Source: Nematostella vectensis (Eukaryota; Cnidaria; Anthozoa; Actiniaria; Edwardsiidae). Taken from it: 64,000 nt of DNA. Location: assembly GCF_932526225.1 (NCBI RefSeq), contig NC_064041.1, positions 250,001 to 314,000 of the forward strand, read 5' to 3'. Positions 24,361 through 36,100 of the stretch are shown piece after piece (the first letter of the stretch is position 1; each line of letters opens with the position of its first letter). The notes beneath the pieces are model-generated. The model saw only the letters and a list, made by a program, of their open reading frames with translations, was not told the DNA's origin and did no database searches. Both the position numbers and the translations under genes were made by a program.

Positions 24361-24548
24361 CTTCTAATTCCAGCCCTGGGATGTATGTAGATAGAAACCG
24401 TGAGGGGATGGGTGCATAGGTTTTGCCATCTGGGGCCTTGACGGCCACGGAGATGTTGTCGTCGTTATACATCGCTTTCATCAGCGTCTCAATGTAATAG
24501 TAACGGTCCTTCCCGAGAAACACCGGCCAGGACTTCTGCTCGTCATAC
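24361..24548 (-). pseudogene. PA14 last exon of the minus-strand copy
   Basis: It starts after TTAAG in the phase that completes a Lys codon and ends phase 1 at GAAG|GTATTC. Homologous to 33488-33672. The minisatellite begins about 20 nt into the following intron; read-through would continue in frame into the repeat for tens of codons. Confidence 0.7.
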
Positions 24549-24923
24549 CTTAATGCAAATAGCATCATGGTCATACTAAGCCTGAGGAATAGGATAATGG
24601 TCACATATTTTGAACGAATTTAGAGAGCGAATTTAGAAGGGATGTTGTAGGCGACTTTATAAACTCTGATCCTGCTGTTCTTGGTGAAGTTCCCATGAGT
24701 CTAGAAGTTTTAAAAGCTCCGAAAAAAGCGGATGACTCGATGAGAGTTCTAACAGTGCACTCTCTGATACACTTGAATATGTTACAATACGATCAGATTC
24801 AGAGCTCAAAGGTTTTTACAATTGTATAGCGTCAGAGAGAAAAATGGCATTATTTACTACAGCTGTTTTCACAAAAAACAGCTGTATTAAATCAAATGAT
24901 TGCTTCAACATCTCTTAACATAC

Positions 24924-25035
24924 TTATCATATTGCATTGGCTTGGTGAAGTGCAAGCCGCTGACCGTAGCAATCATAGACTTGTGGCTCGGATGCTCGTT
25001 GTTGCTGAGAAAGAGCTGGCTTGCACCATTACTTG
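24924..25035 (-). pseudogene. PA14 middle exon of the minus-strand copy
   Basis: A 112-nt exon flanked by TTTTCAG and GTATGTT. Length and phases (1 to 2) are identical to exon 33224-33335 of the plus-strand gene, which shows common descent. Confidence 0.7.
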
Positions 25036-25376
25036 CTGAAAACCGAACATCATTATTATCATCACCTCATCCTCTGTTGATCGTCCGACTTGCATAGCAA
25101 TCTTGCTTTATTATTGTTGTGAATCTCTAAAACTCTCATAATTTTAATAGATATGATTTTCCTACATGGTAGTTCAGAAATAGGATGAAGCAGTTTAATT
25201 TTACCGTCCTTCAAGTGGATTTAGTTCGTTCCACTTGCTCTGCGGCTGATAGGCGGTGGAATAACCCGTCCACGTCGGCATGTACGGGTAACGAGGGTCA
25301 TTTACTAATTCTTTGATTTCAAACTTGTCGATACCTGCCCATTTTTCGATATAGACTCCTGATTGGTTTCTGACTC

Positions 25377-26860
25377 CTGGGTTACAAATAAGGGGAAATC
25401 AAGTCAAGTTAAGTCTCGTTACCCGAGTAAAACCGTATTTTAAGACTCGGTGTCATATAAAAAGAAGCATTTTTGTAGAGTAGAAAGAGTTCCCATAACA
25501 AATATTGGCAACCCATAGACTCGAGTTTTCATGAGGGGTGCAACAGAATAGTCAACTAAAAATGGAAGATGACTTGTGAATGTGAAGTGGGTGAAATAGA
25601 ATGGTCACGTGTTGTGTCACGTCATCGTCATAAAATTTAATGTCATGGTTGAAACATCGTTAGACAACAAAACTTAGAAAAATCGTGTATTCGAGAAGTC
25701 TCGAGTCGAAAAGCCTTAGATTAATTCAACGAAAACTCTTTACAATTGGGTTTTGCTATTGTAGTTGTGGATAGTAGATCTGGTGTAAAAAAGTTAGATA
25801 AGATAACTAGGCCTGCTTATTGTACATCATAACAGATTCTCTAAGGGTTAAAAGAGACCTTTCAGGGTAGGGGTGATATACTTGCGTTTCCCAAAAACAC
25901 GCAGCAAAGGTTTGGACAAGCTGTTCCTTTCGTGAAAGTACACATGAGAGGAAAGGTTTATCCGATTGTCGAAATAGTTATTAAATAGTCATTATTTTAT
26001 TATTATTTCTTAGTATACTATTTAACACACGTGGATTTTATAGCGTCATATGGACGACTCTAACACTAGGAGCGTTGATGTTGTATTATGTGATTTCATA
26101 GAATTTTTCCATAAAATACTTTGTATAAGTATCAAATCCTGCTTACCAAATTTCAGATCCTGACTCTTTATCCGAAGTGACAAATTTAGATAACACCCGC
26201 CTTTAGTGATAAATAAAGCAAATGTTCAACATTGAATTGAAGACCAGCGGTGGCCTGACTGTCGCTTGTTTTATATGTCGTGACAGTCAAAAATCTGTAG
26301 TATACGCTCTATTATCTGTAAAAAGTGTAGCAGCATGTATAAAAGTTGGAGTTGAAGTGGCGTAAATACACTATTGTTCAGGAACAATGAAAGCATTAGC
26401 AATTCACATTAAAACAATCAACACTATGAAAAGCAAATTCATAAGACGACACAATAGAAACTATTATAAGCACTCTGTAGACCTGGAAATTAAAACAGGT
26501 TCGTAAAAAGTGTTAGAATTTCCTATGACTATTTTGAAAACTACATTTCCCTTACGAGTTACTTGTGCGATCTAGAGGTAGTTATCGGAAATTACCCACC
26601 TGGTGCAAAGGGCCGGATTGTCCGTTTTGTTGAGTATTGTACCGCATGCGTAACTGGCAGATATTGTAAATAACACGTGTTTATGAGAAATATCACATAG
26701 ATCTTCCAGACCATTTTGGGGGTTATTCTTGAAGAAAACCCTTACAAACCTCTAAAACAGCTATCGCCGCTTGTGCCGCTACGGGTGGTGACGTGTAGGG
26801 ACTGGTACCGATAACAAATGGTGTTAATCTCCTCTTAAGTGACCATCAAATGTAAACAAA
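25377..26860. other. Repeat-rich spacer
   Basis: No ORF of note. 25490-25660 shares a motif series (GGTCACGTGTTGTG(T/A), then GACGTCATCG, then GAAACATCGT) with the repeats at 28200-28870, so it is another copy of that family. Confidence 0.5.
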
Positions 26861-27180
26861 ATATAGCAACTCTTAGAAACTACATATAGCAACTCCTAGA
26901 AACTACATATAGCAACTCATAGAAACTACATAATATAGCAACTCGTAGAAACTACATAACTCCTAGAAACTACATATAGCAACTCGTAGAAACTACATAA
27001 TATAGCAACTTAAAGAAACTAATTATAGCAACTTAAAGAAACTAATTATAGCAACTTATAGAAACTACATAATATAGCAACTTAAAGAAACTAATTATGG
27101 CAACTTAAAGAAACTAATTATAGCAACTTATAGAAACTACATATAGCAACTTATAGAAACTTCATATAGCAACTCATAAC
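26861..27180. repeat. Tandem repeat, 20-24 bp unit
   Basis: About 14 imperfect copies of a unit built from TATAGCAACT and TAGAAACTACA. One or two further unit pieces occur at 28108-28140. Confidence 0.85.
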
Positions 27181-27226
27181 GGAGCAAGCGCGGCCGTAGG
27201 CCGCGCGCGGAGCTCCATAGGTATAG
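27181..27226. repeat. GC-rich hairpin
   Basis: GCGCGGCC-GTA-GGCCGCGC forms a perfect 8-bp stem, flanked by outer GGAGC and GCTCC. It is markedly GC-rich within AT-rich DNA. Probably the end of a small mobile element. Confidence 0.5.
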
Positions 27227-28199
27227 AAATGGTCATACACTAGGCGACTCAACAATTGTGGTCAATGACGTCATGTCACACGCTGTCAGCTATCTGTACC
27301 ACTCACGTGACCAGCTCAAGCGACCAGGCCAGCTAATTGATTGATCGCTCTAAACCAATGAGAGACTAGTTCCAGCAAGAAGCGGGGGGGGGGGGGGGAC
27401 TTGAAAAAGACGAAGGGGAATTAATTAAGCCTATTCTGACTTTCGACGTAATACGAAAAACGAGATGCATGATTGCAGAAACGAATTGGCAAAAAAAGCG
27501 TTTAATTGGGAAAATGCAACTGATTAGCCAGTCAAATGGTCGAGTCAAATGGCCGTATGAAAATGAGAATTTGAAGGATACATCTGTCAAAGGAACTGCT
27601 TTGTACGACATGACGGAAAAACTTCTGGAAAATTTGTAATTCGAGATAGAGAAAGAAGACACAATTTCTTACAATGGCCATCGGTTCCTTGTATTCCGGA
27701 CTGATTTTTGAAACACAAATAACGTGAGGCCAAAATGCACATACCCAGATTTTTAATTTTGAAGATATTTTTTCCTTGATCATCCTTGCGCTATGTATGA
27801 GCTCAGGGACGAAAAGCTCAACTTTCAATGACACTTTACAAAAAGTCGCATCAATTTAAAAAAAGTCGCATTTGATATTTTGTTAGCTATTACTCACTAA
27901 GTACTTAGAGAAATTTTCCGCCTTATTAGATCTGAAATGAGCTTATTTGAAGCGTTAAGTCATGTTTTTCCGTCATGTCGCTTTGTACTTTTACAAAAAA
28001 AACTCTATACTTCAGGGGGTCACACCCCTAAACTATCCAAAGTTTCTCCATATAAAAATATGATAATATAGTTTTCTCCGCTTTTAGGCAGTGCCTAAAT
28101 CTATATATTAGAAACTACATATAGCAACTAGAAGAAACTATGAAGCGCCGCATGAGCGGAGCCCTATACCTAAGAAAAAGTGGTATATAAAACAAATAT
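27227..28199. other. Intergenic; palindromic element remnants
   Basis: Contains a G-homopolymer at 27384-27398, an imperfect inverted pair around GACATGACGGAAAAAC (27607) and TTTTTCCGTCATGTCG (27964), and a copy of the TTTAGGCAGTGCCTAAA motif at 28083-28099. No coding evidence. Confidence 0.45.
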
Positions 28200-28880
28200 G
28201 GTAACAAATATTGGTAACCCATCCACTCGAGTTTTCGTGATGTCCGTCCGTCCGTCACTTAAAAGCATCGTGTGACAACCAAACTGGCAGGTGTCATGTA
28301 TGTGTCAAGGGAAGTGCAAAACTGTGGTCACGTGAAGCATAAATATGCTGACGTCATGAAAATAAAAAATATTTAATTTCACGAAGGAAACATCATATGG
28401 CAACCAAACTCGGTAGGTGTCATGTAGGTGTCAAGGGGAATGTAACAATATGGTCACGTGTTGTGTGACGTCATCGACGACCTCACTTAAAGCAAACTTA
28501 TTCCGATTTCATTAAGAACAACAATATCCATATCTCATGAGCGAAACATCATATAACAACCAATCTTGGTATGTGTCATGAAGGTGTCAAGGGGGTGCAC
28601 CAATATAGTCACGTGATTGTAACGTCATCAATGACGCCACTAGAAGCAAAAATAGGCTGACGTTATCAAATAAAAAATATTTATATTTCATTAAAGAAAC
28701 ATCGTGTGACAACAAAACTCGGTAGGTGTGATGTATGTTTCAAGTGGGGTGCAGTGAGATGGTCACGTGACGTCGTTCACGTTCACGTTCATCATCGCCG
28801 AAACATCGTATGACAACTTGTTATGTATCATGTAGATGTGGGGGGAAGGGGGTATAACAAGTTGCTCGCGTGATCTGTGA
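28200..28880. repeat. Tandem array of about 140-bp diverged units
   Basis: Five diverged copies. Each carries GAAACATC(A/G)T(A/G)TG(A/G)CAAC, then GGTAGGTGTCATGTA-type sequence, then GGTCACGTG and GACGTCAT. The units contain CACGTG E-boxes and TGACGTCA CRE-like sites, but these are part of the repeat and no regulatory role is claimed. Confidence 0.7.
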
Positions 28881-30000
28881 AATCGTTGACGTCGACAAAA
28901 CTATTTTTTAAACTATAAAGCGAAAATAAGCAAATATTTGGTCGTTTGGAGCTCTGCTTTTAGGCAATGCCTAAATCTATATATTAGAGACTAAAAAGGA
29001 ACTACGCCGCCCTCAAAGAAACAGCGCATCTACGCGGTGCGTATAATTATAATTATATCAGTTTTCAAGAAATACCTGCGCTTCAATTTTGTAAGGTCAT
29101 TTGTAACAATCGTTTTTGTACCATAAAGGTACAAATAATTCGCCTGGACAATTTTTAATTTGTGGAGGTCTCCAAAGAAAAATTCCAGCAGAAATGTCGG
29201 GGTCGGAGCCAAAACAAACATATTTCTTATTTTAGTCTTAGCCATTTTCTAGTGTTATATATGGCACAATTTTCTCGTGGTTGTATAATCTATCCTAGCC
29301 TCGGTTCCATGGTGAAATTACTCGGTCTCTCGATGTCTCGAACATTTTGCTTACCATATTTTCGCGAGTACTTAAAGTCGGGCTTTTCGCTATTAATAAA
29401 AAAATTCCCGGAGACCTCTCAGTAAGGACATGTAACGGAACTCTTTAGTGGCTCAACATTCCGCCTACTCATAATAGTCTTTGTTTCCCTATTAGTTTTT
29501 TCCCTATTATGTATTTATGCCCTTGATAAGTCGAACATTCTGCTTATTCATAATAATTACTGTTTCCCTAGTTTTATATATATGTTTATGGCAAAATACA
29601 ATTAAAGGGCTAGATCCTAAAACGGCCGTGGAACGTTCGTTTTTTAGTGTTGATAACTCGAAGCTTATCACTCGATTTTCGAGTTATCGCGATTCAGTTG
29701 TAGCTAAAACCAGCCATGTGATGTAGAAAAGCGAATCAGAAGTCGAGTGAAGCCATTCGTAGCACATGTCCGCCCCCAAGCGCCCACCCAAGACTAGGCA
29801 CCTGCCCTTGCCAAAGAGCCCGTGTTGAGTCTGCAGTTATTCGTCATTACTAATTAACAATGCCCAGCAGGTAGAGTTCACGCTTCGAACCAACCATTTC
29901 TCCAACTGTCAAGGAAATAAAGCGGGATAAAATGGCGCACAATTTACATCTTCCACCTTAACTGTCTCCCACATGGTGGGGGGATGAGTGATCTACCGAT
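28881..30000. other. Spacer upstream of the large gene
   Basis: Another TTTTAGGCAATGCCTAAA copy lies at 28957-28974. The small ORFs 29162-29425 and 29517-29726 have no support. Close to the gene start are a weak TATA-like GATAAAA (29926-29932) and the ATG at 30001 with G at -3 and +4. No promoter can be assigned with confidence. Confidence 0.4.
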
Positions 30001-30115
30001 ATGGCTGCCTTTGCTCTTTTCATTGTGTGTTTAGTTCAAGCCGCGAGCTTTTCTGCGCGATCACAGTTCTTTGATCCTGTTCTATTTGCGCAGAATGGTA
30101 ATGGCGAATTGCCGG
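30001..30115 (+). CDS. Exon 1: signal peptide
   Basis: The ATG opens a hydrophobic leader (MAAFALFIVCLVQA) with a likely cleavage after Ala-Ala-Ser, then a short Phe-rich mature start. It ends phase 1 at CCGG|GTAAGT, a strong donor. Confidence 0.85.
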
Positions 30116-33100
30116 GTAAGTAAGTTTTGTTATGAATTTGTTTATTTATTTTGTTAAATATAGGTTATTGAACATTGTATCATTTAAAGTGCTGAATTTA
30201 GGTTATTTGAGACGCTATTTAATTTGTTATGAATACAATTCAATCTGATTTTATTTCATTGCCTTGCTATCTAAGCCTGTTCTTTGTTAAGTTTGTGTGC
30301 GTCGAAAAAAAAATCACTATAGAGTAAACGGTGGATATAAAGTAGCCAACGCTACTAAATTATTAGACAAATATTTGTGATTGGCAGATGGTCAGAGAAA
30401 ATGTCAACAGAACATTTTAGGCTTCGTGTGCGCTGATTTTCAGTGCAAAACGATTTTTCAATCAATGTGTAATTGAGCAATTAGTTGTGCAATTTATGAT
30501 ATATGCTTCAACTATTAAAGCTATTCTAGAATAATTCCTTACGTCTGTTTATCTCCTTTGTGTTCTATGGTCACGTTTTTGCAGTGCAAAAAGGGTACAT
30601 GCAAATTCTCAACTTATATCCCCATTACTCTCTTAACAGCTCCCCATCCCCGTTCACATGCCTACAAAATCCAAGATTAAATTGTTATAACGTTACCAAT
30701 GAAGCAGTGCACGTTACACTGAATAGATTATCAATCAATCTATTTGGAAGGCCCGTTTCAGTTCAAGCTTCATAAGACGACTTGCATCTACTGATTTATT
30801 TGTGTTTAGAGCCTGTTCAATCCTCGTTGGATGAGCCACACATGACAGGCTCGTATAACGATGCTATAGAATCTCCAGACACACAGTCCAGGATTCACGC
30901 TCCTGTCTCTAACGCCGCAAGCATGGCAAAAGAAGACTCCACAACCTTTAACAGAGGTATGATTACAATGATGTTGATGATGATGATGATAATGTTTGTG
31001 TAACTCTGTGTAAAAAAAGGCAAATGAAAATATCTTGGAGTTTACAAATGTTATTAGCATATAAAACTCCGCAAGAACAAGCGATTTGATTCGTTGAGAA
31101 ACTCGGAATAAAATGCAATATACCCTTCTAGGAGGTGGATATTTTCCTGCTCCCCGAAATAAAGCAAAATGGCGGATGTAAAAGCCGATTTGCAAGTGTT
31201 TCCTAAAAGAAAATTTATCTTAAGCTCATTTTATATACTATACTATTATGCCATTTCCATTTCGGCGGAAAGTGGCTTAAAAATATCTACCGAGAGCCTT
31301 CGGCTCTCGGTAGATATTTCGCCACTATCCACACCTCAATTGAAATGGTATAATTGTTAATTATCACTAGGTATAAGGAGTGGGCGTGAGGAGTGCGGAG
31401 AAAGTGTAAAAAGGATAAATATGTTACCTCTCATCTTCAGAGTATTATCTGAGAAAGCGATTGTCAGAAAGGTGTAAGGGAAGGGTCATTATTTATCTGG
31501 GGGGGGGGGGGGTGGGCTGCTAAGTTTATTTTTTTTCTGGGCTGCTAAGTTCATTTTTTTTACCACCAATCTGAAAAGTTATTAGGGGGGACTCTGACAT
31601 GAATCGAAATTCGTAAATTCAGTGATGGAAGTTAATAAAACCTCAAAAGAACTCGTAAGATAAAAATAGTACACACTTTAGAGGATGATGTATATCAACG
31701 CCAGCCAAACGCAAGTCATGAAAGTGAAAGCAGAAGGCGCATCACATTAATTTCTTTATTTTTAGGGGGTGGGGGTTCTCCACAGAAAAATGTTGAAATT
31801 TCAGACTAGGAGGCTCGGAAATTGATCAATTAAAAAAAGAATAAGGCCCTCCTCTAAGGCCCTCCTCTAAACCCTGTATCAAAATTTGAGGCCTGCCCCT
31901 AAATCGACGCTCAAAAATCGCACCACCCCCCCCTTCCCCAAACATAGCAGCCCTCCCCCCCCCCCCCCGTTAAATAATGACCATGCCCTAATACAGTGAT
32001 TGAACGACGAACACATATTTGGGGATTTGGGAGAGTAGCCGATTTAAAGTGGGTGAGGGCTTCTTTCAAAAACCATTAAAATAGCGAAATCACCACATAC
32101 TGAATATGTGAATCAAGGATGAACATAGTTCCTTCAGTTGTGACCACAGAAAATATGAAAGATGGACTAGTCGTGCGTTTCTGAAATAACATCAAAAAAG
32201 AGATATTTTCATAGCCGTTTCTTACGCTGAATTAGCTTTTACTAGTCTAAAAGATGAAAGACGATTTACCAAACTTGGTTACAATTGATAATTCAATATT
32301 ATATCAACTTACTTTAGACGTCCCAAACATTATGAGCATATTTACAGGTGTCCATTATGGCCGTTACACAAGCATATATACCATAAGCAAATCGTCTAAC
32401 ATTTGTCCATTCATCAATGGGGGATGCGAGCGCGCCTATGCCCACCTCTATCCAGGCGCGTGAAATAATCGTGTCACCGTTCCTGTAGATATCAAGCGAA
32501 GGCCTGGGCTTGTGTTGGAGCGATGGGATGGCCTTGATGGCTACGATATCAAGAACTTGGTTCAGAGCTCGCGTTTCCCTACTCTGCCAAACTATCTTGG
32601 CTACACGGATGCCTACACCGAGCCTCCGGACTGGGGCGACTCTTATGGCTCAAGGATAAGGGGCTACTTCGTACCACCATTGACGGGAGATTATATTTTT
32701 CAGTTGGGTGAGTATAGGAGCTGTTAATTACAATAAAGGGCTATTCATGTTGACGATGATGATTCCATTTATAATATTCATCCATTTTGATAAAATAATG
32801 ATTTTGATGATGATGATCAAAACGACAGTTATTGTAAAATTTATGGCGATCATCGTGCTCGTGAACTGGTTGTCATGACGATTTGGCAGTCTTGATGATG
32901 ATGATGATGGTAATGTTAGTGTTGATGTTGATGATGATGGTGATCTTAGTGTAATGATGATTGTAATGTTAGTGTTGGTGTTGATGAAAATGATGATAAT
33001 GTTAGTGTTAGTGTTGGTGTTGATGATGATGGTAATGTTAGTGTTGGTGTTGATAACGGTGGTAATGTTAGTGTTGGTGTTGATGATGATGGTAATGTAG

Positions 33101-36100
33101 TGTTAGTGTTGTTGATGATTGTGGTAATGTAAGAGTTGGTGTTGATGATAATGATGATTTTAATGTTACTGTTGTTGATGATGATGATGTTGATGATGAT
33201 GAAGATTATGACGTTTTTTTCAGCAAGTGACGCCCAGGGTCAGCTTTATATCAGCACCGACGAAAACCCCAAGAGGAAGGTCATGATAGCAGAAGTGTCC
33301 ATGGATCACACAACAGAACCACACGAATACAACAAGTAGGTCGATCACACAACAGAACCACACGAATACAACAAGTAGGTCGATCACACAACAGAACCAC
33401 ACGAATACAACAAGTACGTCGATCACACAACAGAACCACACGAATATTCTTTATTAAACGGCTTATTAGAGAATGTTCTTGTCCCAGATACCGTGAGCAG
33501 ACGTCGCAAGCCGTGTATCTCGATAAAGGAAAGTACTACTACACCGAGGTGCTTCACAAGGATCAGTTTCTTGCTGATCACGTGAACGTGAAGGTGAAGA
33601 TGCCCGATGGGAAGGAGTACGACCCGATCCCTAAACAGTTCCTCTGGACCTTACCACCGCCTAAAAAGAAGCGTGAGTTACTTGACAATCGAAAAGACAA
33701 ATAGTTTCTTACCAAATGTGCAGGTAAACTAAGATAATATCACTCACTTATCGGGGAGTCTCGTTATCATCAAGCTCAAGCTAGCGTTTTACTGGCTGTA
33801 GCATCTTTTTATCAAATCGAGAATCCAAAATCTAAAACTGAAATATATTTTCTCTAAAAGAAATGCCTATTGTCAAAAATTGACAATAATTTGCTCGATA
33901 AACTCCTGTATTCGACACTGATATTTTGATGTAATTGTTTGTACTCGGGAGATGGAAGAAGGATCTCTCACTGGATCGCTTCTTAGAGGTGCTTTTTCAA
34001 ATCAAATTTACTTTAAGGTTGTTAGATGTGCTTTTTCAAAAAATGGTGCTTCCCTTTCACATCACAATATTACAGAAATTTTGCCGAAGTTTGTGCACAC
34101 GGTTTATATAAGTTTGGTATAACTGCCTTTTTTTTCCTGCCAATGTAGGAAACCGAGCAAATAGAAAATTTAAGAGGAATGCTAGACCAGGTGCGAAAAA
34201 GTAAAGATTATCTTAGCAATCACATGAAGCCTGGAACAGCACAAAGTAAACTTTTGCGAGAATGTTGCGCTTATGCTGCTGGTATGCGCCATAAAATCGT
34301 AGATCAATGCAAATTATGCTATGTTGGTAATTTAAGTATGGCAAAGAGAGACAGAGTGAGGTATCAACAATAAAATATTAACAATAAATATAAGATGTGT
34401 ATAAGGTAAAACTTGCAGACGAAACTGTAAGCAATGTAACACTAGTATACATCTTACAATTGTAATATGCGGCGATTAGTACCACCTCACAATACGCACC
34501 CATGTGCATAAATGACTTTTCCGAATTGCTTAATTGTAATTGGTGCTAGGGCTGATAAAGCGGCTCACCCGCAATGCAGAGGTAAACCATGTTATAGGGG
34601 CGCTGTTTGATAAAAGTTCATATTATTTAGCCATGTATTGCTGTGAATTTAGAATGCTTTCTAGCCTGAATCCAGAATTCTAGTATACTTGAACTTTTCT
34701 GAGAAGTACTTGCTTTCTAGCATTCAATATTTATTCTTGCTCTAGTCTAGTGTAATTAAGCTTATCTAAGAAGAGCGTGATTGTGTCCGCAGCGCCCGCC
34801 CCGGACCCCCTGATGTTAGTGAAGGTCGCCGCTAAGGCAGGTGCGCATGCGGGTGCCACTTTGGGCCAGAAGGAAGCCGCTGAAAAGGGTGCGCTCGCGG
34901 GCGCAAATGCAGGAGAGAAAGCAGGGATGAAAGCCGGGGCAGCCGCAGGTATGATACCAGTGGGGTGGGGTGGGTCCATCCACGTTAATATATTTAGGCA
35001 AGCCCTCTGGTACAGTAGATGAAACATACGACGACAGGGGTCAACATTTTTGCCGTACTGTGGCACTCTTACATTTGTTCTAAACATTTAACTCGAGAAA
35101 GGATACCTCGAGGGAAGAAAGAAGAGAAATTCGCACAAATGGTAATGAAATTATTTTCTTGTGTTTGATGATTTTTTTTAAAGTGATAAGGGTTTCAAAT
35201 AATTCAAAACAAAAATAAAGCAACAGTGTCATGTAAGTCGTCCCGTGGACTCAAGATTCTCGACGCTTTGTTTTCTAGGAGCAATAGCTGCAAGAAAAGC
35301 CGCAACTAGAATCGCTATAAAGACCATACAAGAAGCACTACGGAACATCACCTTGAATCGCCACGTATTCAATATCTACACCGGAAATAGCTCCATGGCA
35401 ACCGCAACCTCGACATCAAACGCAGCAGGGAATGCTACCGCTGGCGCGTCTGGCACGGCGGGGGGAGGTGCTACAGCAGGCGGGAATGGGACGGCCGGCG
35501 GAGGGGTAACGGGAACCCCAAACGTACTAAAACCTAAAGTATTTGTTACAAATAAACAGAAAGGGGGAGGGCAAACACCAGCAAAGGAGTATAAGCCTGT
35601 GTACGAGACAAAGAAAGGAGAGAACGCGCAGAATCTCGCAAAAAAATATGTCAACAGAAATGGCGCCGCAACTAAAGGTGAGAAGACATCGAGCCTGACC
35701 ATTATTTAGCTAGCTAACTTAAAGGTTTCAATTGGCCAAGGTTTATTAAATATTTCTCTATTACAATCGAGAAGGAAGCTAGCTTGTCCTCCTTTCATCG
35801 CTATGTTGCTTCCAATTTAAATCGTAACCTCAGATAAACGTATTGTTGCATCTTAAATTTGCTAACCATAAAGGATGAGTGCATCAGTTTTCTGTGGGCC
35901 ACGGTATAGCAAAAAATTAGGGGAGACATGAGCCTTTTCTTACTGCTCCATAACGTTGCTGCCTCTCTCAGCCTTGCATGATTTTTTATGTCTTTCAGTC
36001 GTTGTGGGTGCAATGTACATTATCCACTCTCTTAACATCCCTGCTACTCAAGAGTTCAAGAAGAACTTGTGTTGGCGCAGTACGTATGGTAACATGGTCC

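Larger units (their letters stand above)
24361..25376 (-). pseudogene. PA14-domain gene copy, incomplete
   Basis: Three minus-strand exons match the PA14 exons of the gene at 30001: 25376-25205 (N-terminal strand, IDKFEIKELVNDPRYP), 25035-24924 (SQLFLSNNEHPSHKSMIA) and 24548-24361 (YYYIETLMKAMYNDDNISVA, then PDGKTYAPIPSRF). Acceptors and donors sit at homologous places. The first exon stops short: the block that should follow (GYF..P..GDY.F in the paralogues) is missing, an in-frame TAA comes straight after the putative donor, and the donor phase does not match the next acceptor. No signal-peptide exon or further 3' exons were found. A decayed or partly lost copy is most likely; an assembly gap is the alternative. 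PA14 is a beta-barrel often used for carbohydrate binding. Confidence 0.6.

Noticed and set aside
28200-28880. CACGTG and TGACGTCA as an enhancer
   Set aside because: The sites recur because they are part of a diverged tandem unit; nothing ties them to a promoter.
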